A stretch of 13,707 nt of DNA, from the NCBI GenBank assembly GCA_900553155.1, contig USCM01000028.1, positions 1 to 13,707 of the forward strand. Reading direction: 5' to 3'. Shown here piece after piece: positions 1 to 7,038 of the stretch. The notes under the pieces were generated by a model. The model saw only the letters and a program-made list of their open reading frames with translations. It made no database searches and was not told where the DNA came from. The first letter of the stretch is position 1. Each line of letters begins with the position of its first letter. This DNA comes from an uncultured Prevotella sp. GTDB lineage: Bacteria > Bacteroidota > Bacteroidia > Bacteroidales > Bacteroidaceae. The translations under genes were made by a program, and so were the position numbers.

Positions 1-354
1 ATTGCATGTGGTAGTGATGATGATGATGGAGGTTCTTCGTCAAGTGTAGTAAATAACACTTATCAATATGACGAAACAAGTATTGATGGAGATGGTAATC
101 CTGAGGAATATCATACAAAGCTAACATTTGAAAGCTCTTCTACATGTAAAGTTAAGGTTTGGGGGTATTCCTATATTTGGTATGATGGTTATAGGAAAGA
201 AAATTTTAGTTCAACGGAATCGTGTTCATATTATATTTCTGGTAACGAGATTACTCTTCGCAATTATCCTTTTTACGATAGTGGAAATATGGTTCTAAAA
301 AATAAGGGCAAGTATCTAATAGATCAAAGCGGTAATATATATTATAAAAAGTAA
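1..354 (+). CDS. Small lipoprotein, 5' end outside the window (hypothetical)
   Basis: An open frame runs from base 1 to a TAA at 352-354 and gives 117 residues without a start codon, so the gene begins before the window. The first residues are I-A-C-G-S-D-D-D-D-G-G. The I-A-C fits the end of a lipobox, and the S-D-D-D-D just after the cysteine matches the lipoprotein export signal described for Bacteroides fragilis, which sends lipoproteins to the cell surface. The mature part is about 115 residues, rich in Ser, Tyr and Asn, with alternating hydrophobic residues that suggest beta strands, and it ends in N-I-Y-Y-K-K. Two later cysteines (near residues 50 and 75) could pair. I recognise no family. 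The DNA is clearly more AT-rich than the recQ-clp genes that follow, which fits accessory or acquired DNA. Function unknown; a surface lipoprotein is the safest reading. Confidence 0.8.
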   Translation: MACGSDDDDGGSSSSVVNNTYQYDETSIDGDGNPEEYHTKLTFESSSTCKVKVWGYSYIWYDGYRKENFSSTESCSYYISGNEITLRNYPFYDSGNMVLKNKGKYLIDQSGNIYYKK

Positions 355-531
355 ATACAAAGTATTTTTATCTGCCACCCTTACTTGTTAGTTGACGCTT
401 GGCGTCTCATGTTATATCCAGAACGTTGATTGTGGAGGGTGTGTCAAAAGTCAAACAATGCGTGTTGCGCTCGGCTTTTCCGCTTGCCTTAGCAAGAAAC
501 TCCTAATATAGTATAAACCTTTTTCTTTTTT

Positions 532-784
532 AACCCCTCATTCTATCACTTTTCAGAGGTTAAAATGGTGTAAGTAGCAGATATACAATGATATACATGG
601 ATGATAGATTGGGGTCGGAGGGGGTTATCTATCATATATCTATCACACATCTATCACTGAGACTTTAGTGATAGATATGTGATAGGTCATCCCCATGAAA
701 CCACGACCTATCACTCGTGTTATGCGTTAATACACAATGTGTTATGAGGATGGACACCCATAAATAGTGATAGAATGAGGGGTT
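532..784. repeat. MITE-like inverted-repeat element with iterated TATCAC sites
   Basis: The ends are a perfect 19-bp inverted repeat: AACCCCTCATTCTATCACT at 532-550 and its complement at 766-784. Outside them the similarity continues in degenerate form: reading inward, the left side starts TCCTAATATA at 501 and the right side, read on the minus strand, starts TCCTATATTA at 810. The full structure could therefore span about 501-810. Inside, the core TCTATCAC or its complement recurs near 543, 627, 637, 650, 667, 679, 707 and 766. There is no ORF and I cannot see a clear target-site duplication. A non-autonomous transposable element, a chromosomal repeat family or a protein-binding array are all possible. 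Confidence 0.6.
640..685. repeat. Strong central hairpin within the inverted-repeat element
   Basis: The 19-base arms at 640-658 and 667-685 pair with one mismatch, which is a G-U pair in one RNA strand, around the 8-base loop GAGACTTT. Each arm is itself two TATCAC-type units, so the sequence is both an inverted and a direct repeat. There is no T-run after it, so it does not look like a simple terminator. Confidence 0.7.
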
Positions 785-837
785 GGGAAAAACAAAACAT
801 TAATATAGGAGGGGTGTAATGGGCGTTAATTCCAATC

Positions 838-925
838 AAGCCTTACTGACCGACCAATTAAGCCTTACTGACCGACCAATTAAGCCTTAATGACCGACCA
901 ATTAAGCCTTACTGACAGGCCAATT
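838..925. repeat. 22-bp tandem repeat, four copies
   Basis: Four head-to-tail copies lie at 838-859, 860-881, 882-903 and 904-925. The unit begins AAGCCTTACTGACCGACC and ends AATT. Copies 1 and 2 are identical, copy 3 differs by one base, and copy 4 has a few changes around its GAC(C/A)G segment. There are no spacers, so this is not a CRISPR array. The last copy ends five bases before the recQ stop codon (931-933). AAGCCTT at 904-910 can pair with AAGGCTT at 926-932, which gives a small hairpin at the end of the recQ message. 22 is not a multiple of 3, and the array is outside coding sequence. Confidence 0.9.
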
Positions 926-930
926 AAGGC

Positions 931-3105
931 TTAGTTGGCCTGCTCCGAGAGGAACTTTATTCGGACGAGGCGAATGTCACGCTCCTCATAGTCGCCCAGC
1001 TCGTCCATAGCGTCGTCTATGTTGTCGGTGTCCGACTCGCGGAAGTACTCGTATATATCGTCCACCTGGTCCTCGTCCATAACATCCTCAAGGAAGTAGT
1101 CGATGTTGACCTTGGTGCCCGAGTAGACAATGGCGTCAATCTCGTCGAGCAAGTCGTCGAAGTCGAGGTTAAGTGCCGAGGCTATGTCGTCGAGTGCCAT
1201 ACGGCGGTCGAGATAGCCAATAATCTTGACCTTAGTCATCGAGTCCTTGGCAACGGTGCGCACGAACATCTCCTCCGGACGCTCTATCTCGTTGTCGTCG
1301 CAGTAGCGCTTGATAAGGGCGCAGAACTCCTTGCCGTATCTGCGGGCCTTGCCCACGCCGACACCCTGGATGTTGCGCAGTTCTTCTATAGACACGGGGT
1401 AGAGCGTAGCCATCTGCTCGAGCGAGATGTCCTGGAAGATAACGTAGCCCGGGAGGTTGAGCTTCTTGGCTGTCTTGCGGCGTAGATCCTGCAGCATACT
1501 GTACAGCGTAGGGTCGAGAGCCGATGCTCCGTGGTCGTCCTCGACGTCGTCGGTCGATTCGGTAAAGTCGGTGTCCTCCACGTATGTGAAGTCGGTAGGA
1601 TTCTTTACAAATCGCTTTCCGGCAGCCGTAACCTTAAGCAGTCCGTAGCTCTCGATGTCCTTGTGTATGTATCCGGCAATCATGCCCTGGCGTATAACGG
1701 GGTTCCACGTCTTTGGCGGCATATCCTCGCCCATACCAAACTCTTCGAGCTGGTCGTGGTGGTGCGACACGATGTCGTCGGTGGCACGTCCCTTTATAAA
1801 GTCGACGACGTAGTCCTGGCGGAATCCCTCCTTCATAGCCAATATAGAGCGCAGCACAATGAGCAGCGCCTCCTTGCCCTCGCGCTTAACCTTAGGGTGT
1901 CGGCAGTTGTCGCAGTTGCCACAGTTGTCCTTGGTATATTCCTCGCCGAAGTAGTGCAGCAATATCTTGCGTCGGCATACCGACGACTCGGCATACGCCG
2001 CCGTCTCCTGCAACAGCTGTCTGCCGATGTCCTGCTCGGCAACAGGCTTGCCCTCCATAAACTTCTCAAGCTTCTGCAGGTCCTTGTACGAGTAGAAGGC
2101 AATGCAGATGCCCTCGCCTCCATCGCGTCCGGCACGACCCGTCTCCTGGTAGTAGCCCTCCAGGCTCTTAGGTATGTCGTAGTGGATAACGAAGCGCACG
2201 TCGGGCTTGTCGATGCCCATGCCAAAGGCAATGGTGGCAACAATGACGTCGATGCGCTCCATAAGGAAGTCGTCCTGTGTCTGCGAGCGCTTGGTAGAGT
2301 CGAGTCCGGCATGGTATGGAGCCGCCTTTATGTCGTTGGCTTTCAGCACGGCAGCCAGCTCCTCCACCTTCTTGCGCGATATGCAGTAGACGATGCCGCT
2401 CTTTCCTGGGTGCTGCTTTATGAACTTTATAATCTGCTTGTCGATGTCCTTGGTCTTCTGCCTTACCTCGTAGTAGAGGTTAGGGCGGTTGAAGGACGAC
2501 CTGAACTCCTTTGCATCGGTAATGCCGAGGCTTTTCTTTATATCCATGCGCACCTTGTCGGTGGCAGTGGCGGTAAGGGCTATAACTGGAGCGTTGCCAA
2601 TCTTTTGTATTGTGGGGCGTATGTTGCGGTATTCGGGGCGGAAGTCGTGTCCCCACTCCGAGATACAGTGAGCCTCGTCAATGGCGTAGAACGAAATCTT
2701 GAACGAGCGGAAGAATTCGAGGTTGTCTTCCTTGTTGAGCGATTCGGGAGCCACATACAACAGCTTTGTGCGTCCCTCACGAACATCCTTGTACACTTGC
2801 TGTATGGCAGCCTTGTTGAGCGAAGAGTTGAGATAATGGGCAACGCCGGGCTCCTCGCTAAGCCCGTTGATAACGTCTACCTGATTCTTCATGAGGGCGA
2901 TAAGCGGCGATATAACGATGGCTGTACCCTCCATAATGAGCGACGGCAGCTGATAGCACAGGCTCTTGCCGCCACCTGTAGGCATCAGCACAAATGTGTC
3001 GTTGCCTTCAAGCAAGTTGCGTATTATGGCTTCTTGTTCGCCTTTGAACGAGTCGAACCCGAAGTGATGTTTTAGTTGTTCGTTGAGGTTAATTGTCCCA
3101 GTCAT
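931..3105 (-). CDS. recQ: ATP-dependent DNA helicase RecQ
   Basis: This 724-residue protein is a 3'-to-5' DNA helicase for recombination and repair of stalled forks. Helicase motifs are complete: Walker A PTGGGKS at 42-48, DEAH at 143-146, the RecQ aromatic-loop region around 150-160 (WGHDFRPEY), TAT at 178-180, and motif VI QETGRAGRDG at 320-329. The zinc site is C377, C395, C398 and C401, followed by a winged-helix region to about 500. A low-complexity acidic linker (about 508-528) precedes an HRDC domain (about 531-604, with the GVGVGKARRYG turn). The last 100 residues are acidic and helical and fit the HTH_40-type tail common in Bacteroidetes RecQ. The length is normal for that group. It is the last gene of clpP-clpX-recQ, 65 bases after clpX, and probably shares its transcript. 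The chosen ATG gives an N-terminus that starts just before the first conserved helix. Confidence 0.97.
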   Translation of the reverse strand: MTGTINLNEQLKHHFGFDSFKGEQEAIIRNLLEGNDTFVLMPTGGGKSLCYQLPSLIMEGTAIVISPLIALMKNQVDVINGLSEEPGVAHYLNSSLNKAAIQQVYKDVREGRTKLLYVAPESLNKEDNLEFFRSFKISFYAIDEAHCISEWGHDFRPEYRNIRPTIQKIGNAPVIALTATATDKVRMDIKKSLGITDAKEFRSSFNRPNLYYEVRQKTKDIDKQIIKFIKQHPGKSGIVYCISRKKVEELAAVLKANDIKAAPYHAGLDSTKRSQTQDDFLMERIDVIVATIAFGMGIDKPDVRFVIHYDIPKSLEGYYQETGRAGRDGGEGICIAFYSYKDLQKLEKFMEGKPVAEQDIGRQLLQETAAYAESSVCRRKILLHYFGEEYTKDNCGNCDNCRHPKVKREGKEALLIVLRSILAMKEGFRQDYVVDFIKGRATDDIVSHHHDQLEEFGMGEDMPPKTWNPVIRQGMIAGYIHKDIESYGLLKVTAAGKRFVKNPTDFTYVEDTDFTESTDDVEDDHGASALDPTLYSMLQDLRRKTAKKLNLPGYVIFQDISLEQMATLYPVSIEELRNIQGVGVGKARRYGKEFCALIKRYCDDNEIERPEEMFVRTVAKDSMTKVKIIGYLDRRMALDDIASALNLDFDDLLDEIDAIVYSGTKVNIDYFLEDVMDEDQVDDIYEYFRESDTDNIDDAMDELGDYEERDIRLVRIKFLSEQAN

Positions 3106-3129
3106 AGTAGTAAGATTTAAAAGCTAAAG

Positions 3130-3160
3130 CCCCTCCTCTCCCCTTGGTGGAGGGGAGGGG
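3130..3160 (-). other. GC-rich intergenic hairpin between clpX and recQ
   Basis: The 12-base arms at 3130-3141 (CCCCTCCTCTCC) and 3149-3160 (GGAGGGGAGGGG) pair with one mismatch around a 7-base loop. No U-run follows on the minus strand, so it is more likely a processing or stability element, or an attenuator lowering recQ relative to clpX, than a full terminator. The sequence style (CCCCTCC..GGAGGGG) resembles dispersed REP-like palindromes of Bacteroidales; that link is from memory. Confidence 0.65.
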
Positions 3161-3170
3161 ACCTTCTGTT

Positions 3171-4400
3171 CTATTTTAGATGCGACTTCTCAAGCTGTTG
3201 CTTGGCATAATCGAGTGTTACGTCAAATCGGTCGACCTTCTTTGAAGGCTGCTCGAACATGGCGTCCATAACAATCGACTCTACTATAGAGCGCAGACCG
3301 CGTGCTCCGAGCTTGTACTCTACCGCCTTGTCGACGATAAAGTCGAGAGCCTCGTCGGTGAAGTTGAGCTGTATGCCGTCCATATCAAACAGCTTCTTAT
3401 ACTGCTTGATGATAGAGTTCTTAGGCTCGATAAGGATGCGGCGCAAGGCGTCGCGGTCGAGCGGATTGAGGTATGTAAGCACCGGCAGACGACCGATAAT
3501 CTCCGGAATGAGTCCGAACGACTTGAGGTCCTGCGGCAATATATACTTCATAAGGTCGCCCTTGTCGATGTTGCGGGCGTGCTGCACCGAGTTGAAGCCC
3601 ACGGTATGGGCGTTGAGTCGCTGTGCAATCTTGCGCTCGATGCCGTCGAATGCGCCACCGCATATAAAGAGGATGTTGCGTGTGTCGACGTGTATATAGT
3701 CCTGGTCGGGATGCTTGCGTCCTCCCTTTGGCGGCACGTTCACCATAGTTCCCTCAAGCAGCTTTAGCAAACCCTGCTGCACACCCTCACCGCTAACGTC
3801 GCGAGTGATGCTCGGGTTGTCGGCCTTGCGTGCAATCTTGTCGATTTCGTCGATGAAGACGATGCCTCGTTCGGCAGCCGGAAGGTCGTAGTCGGCCACC
3901 TGGAGCAGGCGCGAGAGGATGCTCTCCACGTCCTCGCCCACGTATCCCGCCTCTGTAAACACCGTGGCGTCTACAATGGTGAAGGGCACCTTAAGCAGCT
4001 TGGCAATGGTGCGTGCCAGCAATGTCTTGCCCGTACCGGTAGAGCCTACCATAATGATGTTGCTCTTCTCGATCTCCACACCCGATTCGTCCTCGGGCTG
4101 CGAGAGGCGCTTGTAGTGGTTGTACACGGCAACCGAGAGGAACTTCTTTGCCTCGTCCTGTCCGATGATGTACTGGTCGAGATACTCCTTAATCTCGGTA
4201 GGCTTTGGCACGTCGGCAAGCTCTACGTCAAACTTGCTGCCGTTCTTGCGCTTGTCGCCGTCGGGTCCGAGCCCGGCTTCAACCACAATTTGGTATGCCT
4301 GCTGTGCACACTGGTCGCAGATAAAGCCGTTGAGTCCGGTTATAATAAAGTTGACATCCTTCTCTGATCTTCCGCAGAAACTGCATACTTTCTTTGCCAT
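3171..4400 (-). CDS. clpX: ClpX, ATP-dependent unfoldase of the ClpXP protease
   Basis: This 409-residue AAA+ unfoldase recognises tagged substrates and feeds them to ClpP in the cytoplasm. The N-terminal zinc-binding domain has C6, C9, C28 and C31. The AAA+ module shows Walker A GSTGTGKT at 119-126, Walker B VFIDEID at 181-187, the substrate-gripping pore loop GYVG at 152-155, an RKH loop at 228-230, and sensor 2 GARGLR at 365-370. The loop that docks into ClpP is VGF at 267-269, matching the usual IGF. The length is normal. It starts 12 bases after the clpP stop, so the two are co-transcribed and probably made in a fixed ratio. Nothing is missing or unusual. Confidence 0.98.
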   Translation of the reverse strand: MAKKVCSFCGRSEKDVNFIITGLNGFICDQCAQQAYQIVVEAGLGPDGDKRKNGSKFDVELADVPKPTEIKEYLDQYIIGQDEAKKFLSVAVYNHYKRLSQPEDESGVEIEKSNIIMVGSTGTGKTLLARTIAKLLKVPFTIVDATVFTEAGYVGEDVESILSRLLQVADYDLPAAERGIVFIDEIDKIARKADNPSITRDVSGEGVQQGLLKLLEGTMVNVPPKGGRKHPDQDYIHVDTRNILFICGGAFDGIERKIAQRLNAHTVGFNSVQHARNIDKGDLMKYILPQDLKSFGLIPEIIGRLPVLTYLNPLDRDALRRILIEPKNSIIKQYKKLFDMDGIQLNFTDEALDFIVDKAVEYKLGARGLRSIVESIVMDAMFEQPSKKVDRFDVTLDYAKQQLEKSHLK

Positions 4401-4412
4401 TGGTCTAACTTC

Positions 4413-5078
4413 TTACTTCTTTCTAATCATTATCTGGTCAATCATTCCGTACTCCTTAGCCTCTTCGGCGTTCATCCAGTAGTTGCGGTCAGAGTCGGCC
4501 CATACCTTGTCGAATGGAGTGTGCGAGTGGTCGGAGATGATGGTGTACAGCTCTTTCTTGAACTTCTGTATCTCGCGAGCCTCAATCTCGATGTCGGAAG
4601 CCTGTCCCTGCACACCGCCGAGGGGCTGGTGAATCATCACGCGGCTATGCTTCAGGGCATAACGCTTGCCCTCCTGTCCCGACACGAGCAGCACGGCAGC
4701 CATAGAGGCAGCCATACCGGTACACATTGTAGACACGTCGGAGGTGATAAACTGCATGGTGTCGTATATGCCGAGACCTGCTGTTACGCTTCCGCCGGGC
4801 GAGTTGATGTAGATAGAGATGTCCTTGCCCGAGTCTACCGAGTCGAGATACAGCAGCTGTGCCGACAGGGTGTTGGCTGTATAGTCGTTGATTTCGGTGC
4901 CGAGGAAGATGATGCGGTCCATCATCAGTCGTGAGAACACGTCCATCTGTGTAACGTTGAGCTGGCGCTCCTCAAGGATGTAAGGGTTGAGGTACTGAGC
5001 CTGCGCCTTCATCACGTCGTCTAACACCAAGCCATTCATGCCGAGGTGCTGGGTTGCGTACTTTCTAAAGTCGTTCAT
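4413..5078 (-). CDS. clpP: ClpP, ATP-dependent Clp protease proteolytic subunit
   Basis: This is the serine peptidase subunit of ClpXP (221 residues), which forms the barrel that degrades unfolded proteins. The catalytic triad is visible: S125 in GMAASMAAV, H150 in MIHQPLGG and D197 in DSDRNYW. The substrate-strand motif NSPGGSV is also present. The frame stays open upstream to 5162, but I place the start at the ATG at 5076-5078 (MNDFRKYATQ). The extra 28 residues are not ClpP-like and would overlap a good promoter -7 element at 5160-5167. The gene leads the clpP-clpX-recQ operon. In Bacteroides the trigger factor gene tig commonly precedes clpP; here the upstream 233 bases are non-coding and the next gene is divergent. 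Confidence 0.96.
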   Translation of the reverse strand: MNDFRKYATQHLGMNGLVLDDVMKAQAQYLNPYILEERQLNVTQMDVFSRLMMDRIIFLGTEINDYTANTLSAQLLYLDSVDSGKDISIYINSPGGSVTAGLGIYDTMQFITSDVSTMCTGMAASMAAVLLVSGQEGKRYALKHSRVMIHQPLGGVQGQASDIEIEAREIQKFKKELYTIISDHSHTPFDKVWADSDRNYWMNAEEAKEYGMIDQIMIRKK

Positions 5079-5159
5079 ATTGTATATTCTTATTGTTTTC
5101 CTGTGTGTGGTGTATATATATAAGTAATGATAGAAGGCCAAACAGCAACTATCTATATA

Positions 5160-5167
5160 CAAAGATA
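5160..5167 (-). promoter_or_regulatory. Putative clpP promoter -7 element
   Basis: On the minus strand this reads TATCTTTG, an exact match to the Bacteroidetes -7 consensus TAnnTTTG. I see no convincing TTTG at the expected -33 distance. It would place the clpP transcript start near 5150-5155 and give a leader of about 75 bases that includes a TG/TA dinucleotide tract (5101-5121). Confidence 0.55.
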
Positions 5168-5242
5168 CAAAAAAAAGTCGGTTCGCTTATAATAAACCAA
5201 TATATTTTTTGAATAATTGTAATGGAGTGTGAAAAAAATATG

Positions 5243-5250
5243 TAACTTTG
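5243..5250 (+). promoter_or_regulatory. Putative promoter -7 element for the DUF805 gene
   Basis: TAACTTTG matches TAnnTTTG exactly and lies 61 bases upstream of the ATG at 5312. The -33 element is weak: a TTGT at 5217-5220 leaves 22 bases between the boxes. It faces away from the clpP promoter, so 5079-5311 is a divergent promoter region. Confidence 0.5.
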
Positions 5251-5311
5251 TGGCAAGCAATATTAATGAGTTGACATCAATTTATTATATAAACCTTTAA
5301 AATTTAAACCT

Positions 5312-5707
5312 ATGGGATTAAAAGAAGCAGTTGTATCAGTTTTTTCAAAGTATGCAACCTTTAGTGGCAGAGCCACCCGTTCGGAGTATTGGTTCTTCTA
5401 TTTGTTCAATGTAATCATGTGCTTGGGCCTTGTTGCCGTATGCGCTATTCTCGGCGCTATCTTCAAAGGCGCTGCTGGAGCAGTTGGTGGCTATACAGTT
5501 GGCACCATTCTTTATTGGATCTACGCTCTTGCAGCGTTTATACCGAATTTGGCAGTTTCGGTGCGCCGTCTTCACGACACGGGCCGCTCTGGTTTCAACC
5601 TCTTCTGGATGTTCCTGCCTATCATTGGCACCATCCTCCTCTTGGTCTACTTTGTCACTGGCAGCAACCCTGGCGATAACGCTTATGGACCAGAGCCGGA
5701 GAAGTAG
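5312..5707 (+). CDS. DUF805 family inner-membrane protein
   Basis: This is a 131-residue membrane protein of the DUF805 family, whose function is not known. Diagnostic parts are the N-terminal FSGRATRSEYWFFYLFN (residues 17-33), the RRLHDTGRSG motif (85-94) between membrane segments, and the C-terminal GSNPGDNAYGP (117-127). Membrane segments fall at about 28-50, 62-80 and 95-115. The length is typical. It appears to be monocistronic: divergent from clpP and separated from the downstream galactanase gene by 207 bases rich in hairpins. The upstream TAACTTTG box suggests its own promoter. No partner is evident, so I assign no role. Confidence 0.92.
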   Translation: MGLKEAVVSVFSKYATFSGRATRSEYWFFYLFNVIMCLGLVAVCAILGAIFKGAAGAVGGYTVGTILYWIYALAAFIPNLAVSVRRLHDTGRSGFNLFWMFLPIIGTILLLVYFVTGSNPGDNAYGPEPEK

Positions 5708-5734
5708 CACGTGTGATGTTCGTATAATGGACGT

Positions 5735-5809
5735 ATAATTTATAGCTCGTAGTTCTTTTGTATGTAGTTCTGTGGGAACTACAAGCAAAAGAACTACAAG
5801 TAAAATTAT
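5735..5809 (+). repeat. Long near-perfect hairpin upstream of the galactanase gene
   Basis: The 22-base arms at 5749-5770 and 5776-5797 pair with two mismatches around the 5-base loop TGTGG. Beyond a 7/5-base internal loop the stem resumes, with ATAATTT at 5735-5741 against AAATTAT at 5803-5809. Each arm also contains GTAGTTC twice. No immediate U-run follows, so it is not a standard intrinsic terminator, though it may still stop or stabilise the DUF805 message. Confidence 0.75.
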
Positions 5810-5841
5810 GTTTTGCAAAAATAATGTTTTTAAAACATAAT
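5805..5841 (+). repeat. Second inverted repeat, overlapping the long hairpin
   Basis: ATTATGTTTT at 5805-5814 and AAAACATAAT at 5832-5841 are perfect complements. The left arm shares bases 5805-5809 with the outer stem of the hairpin at 5735-5809, so the two cannot both form fully. The interval also contains the palindromes TTTTGCAAAA (5811-5820) and ATGTTTTTAAAACAT (5824-5838), the latter suitable as a regulator site. It lies 74-110 bases upstream of the GH53 start. I see no clear TAnnTTTG promoter between it and that start. Confidence 0.5.
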
Positions 5842-5914
5842 AACAAGCAAACGGCATTGTTTTTTTATTCCCGACACCTTTACAAATTAGCCAAACCGCT
5901 TAACGAATAAAATA

Positions 5915-7009
5915 ATGAAGAATATTATAGGAAAGGCTGTGTTGCTGGCATCAGCCTTACTGTTCTCAGTAACAGGTACAAGTTGCAGCGACGACAACAA
6001 CGCTACTCCCGAACAGGAGAAGACATACGATATGACGGGATTTGCCAAGGGTGCCGATGTTAGTTGGCTTACCGAGATGGAGCAGGGCGGAAGCAAGTTC
6101 TACGATGCCAACGGAAAGGCTACCGAGTGTATGAAGCTTCTGCGCAGCATCGGTACCAACTCCATCCGACTGCGTGTCTGGGTTAATCCGGACGGCGGAT
6201 GGTGTGGCAAGGACGATGTTGTGATAAAGGCATGGCGAGCTCAGCAGCTTGGCTATCGTATCATGATAGACTTCCACTACTCTGACACATGGGCTGACCC
6301 AGCCCATCAGACAGTGCCCGCAGCGTGGACCAACTATACCTTTGACGAGATGAAGCGGGCTGTATCTGCCCATACTACCGACGTGCTTGAGGCATTGAAG
6401 GCAAGAGGTGTAACCAATGTGGAGTGGGTTCAGATAGGCAACGAGACTCGTGACGGTATGCTTTGGAACGACGCCAACACTGCGGTAACGGGTAGAGTGT
6501 CAAAGAACGCAGCCAACTTTGCCGCTTATGTCAATGCCGGCTATGATGCAGTGAAGGCTGTATACCCACAGGCCAAGGTTGTGGTGCATATCGACGAGGG
6601 CAACAACATAGGTCGCTATACATGGATATTCAACGAGTTGAAGAACAACAACGGCAAGTGGGACGTTATCGGCATGTCGCTTTATCCGGAGGATGACAAC
6701 TGGAAGGAGTTGACCGACAACTGCCTTGCCAACATCAAGGCATTGTCGACACAGTACAACTGCAACGTCGTAATCTCGGAGATTGGTATGGCTTGGAACT
6801 CGGATCAGGCTGAGCCAATGATGAAGAAGATGGTGAAAGGCTGCAAGGCAATCTCTACCTGTGAGGGCGTGTTCTATTGGGAACCGGAGGTATACAACGG
6901 ATGGCGACCAGCCAACTACGAGACGTTGGGTTGGGGCGCTTACACTAAGGGAGCGTTCGACAACAACGGCAAGCCTACAGCAGCACTTAATGCCTTTGGC
7001 GCGGAATAA
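5915..7009 (+). CDS. GH53 arabinogalactan endo-beta-1,4-galactanase, lipoprotein
   Basis: This 364-residue enzyme should cut beta-1,4-galactan, the side chain of pectic rhamnogalacturonan I, into short galacto-oligosaccharides. A lipoprotein signal ends in GTSC with C24. The following S-D-D-N-N resembles the Bacteroidetes surface export signal, so it probably sits on the outer face of the outer membrane. The GH53 fold signature FHYSDTWADPAHQ is at 120-132. The two catalytic glutamates are E177 (QIGNE, acid/base) and E289 (ISEIG, nucleophile). The length is normal for a single catalytic domain with no extra binding module. It is followed after 29 bases by a GH2 beta-galactosidase, the pairing known from Bacteroides thetaiotaomicron BT4668-BT4667. 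No susC/susD pair is present in the window, so uptake genes must lie elsewhere. Confidence 0.93.
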   Translation: MKNIIGKAVLLASALLFSVTGTSCSDDNNATPEQEKTYDMTGFAKGADVSWLTEMEQGGSKFYDANGKATECMKLLRSIGTNSIRLRVWVNPDGGWCGKDDVVIKAWRAQQLGYRIMIDFHYSDTWADPAHQTVPAAWTNYTFDEMKRAVSAHTTDVLEALKARGVTNVEWVQIGNETRDGMLWNDANTAVTGRVSKNAANFAAYVNAGYDAVKAVYPQAKVVVHIDEGNNIGRYTWIFNELKNNNGKWDVIGMSLYPEDDNWKELTDNCLANIKALSTQYNCNVVISEIGMAWNSDQAEPMMKKMVKGCKAISTCEGVFYWEPEVYNGWRPANYETLGWGAYTKGAFDNNGKPTAALNAFGAE

Positions 7010-7038
7010 ACGACCACCTATTAAATAGTATTAGATAT

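Larger units (their letters stand above)
355..930. other. Gene-free, repeat-rich spacer
   Basis: I find no credible gene on either strand in these 576 bases. The part at 355-500 holds only short weak hairpins (394-398/402-406 and 483-487/492-496) and a stretch near 435-455 (GGAGGGTGTGTCAAAAGTC) that resembles insertion-sequence ends but has no partner that I can see. The part at about 501-810 is an inverted-repeat structure. The part at 838-925 is a tandem repeat. The spacer lies between an AT-rich lipoprotein gene and the 3' end of the recQ operon, and may mark a boundary between accessory and core DNA (inference). Confidence 0.7.

Noticed and set aside
435..455. Insertion-sequence terminal repeat (GTGTGTCAAAAGTC)
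   Set aside because: It resembles some insertion-sequence ends, but there is no second copy and no transposase remnant in the window.
838..925. Possible small CRISPR array
   Set aside because: The 22-base units are directly adjacent with no spacers, and no cas genes are in the window.
1531..3075. 514-residue open frame on the plus strand opposite recQ
   Set aside because: It lies fully antisense to a RecQ with all motifs intact, has no recognisable domain, and its openness follows from the codon bias of the real gene.
5079..5162. N-terminal extension of ClpP by 28 residues
   Set aside because: The added residues are not ClpP-like, are encoded by AT-rich leader DNA, and would place the start codon inside the -7 promoter element at 5160-5167.
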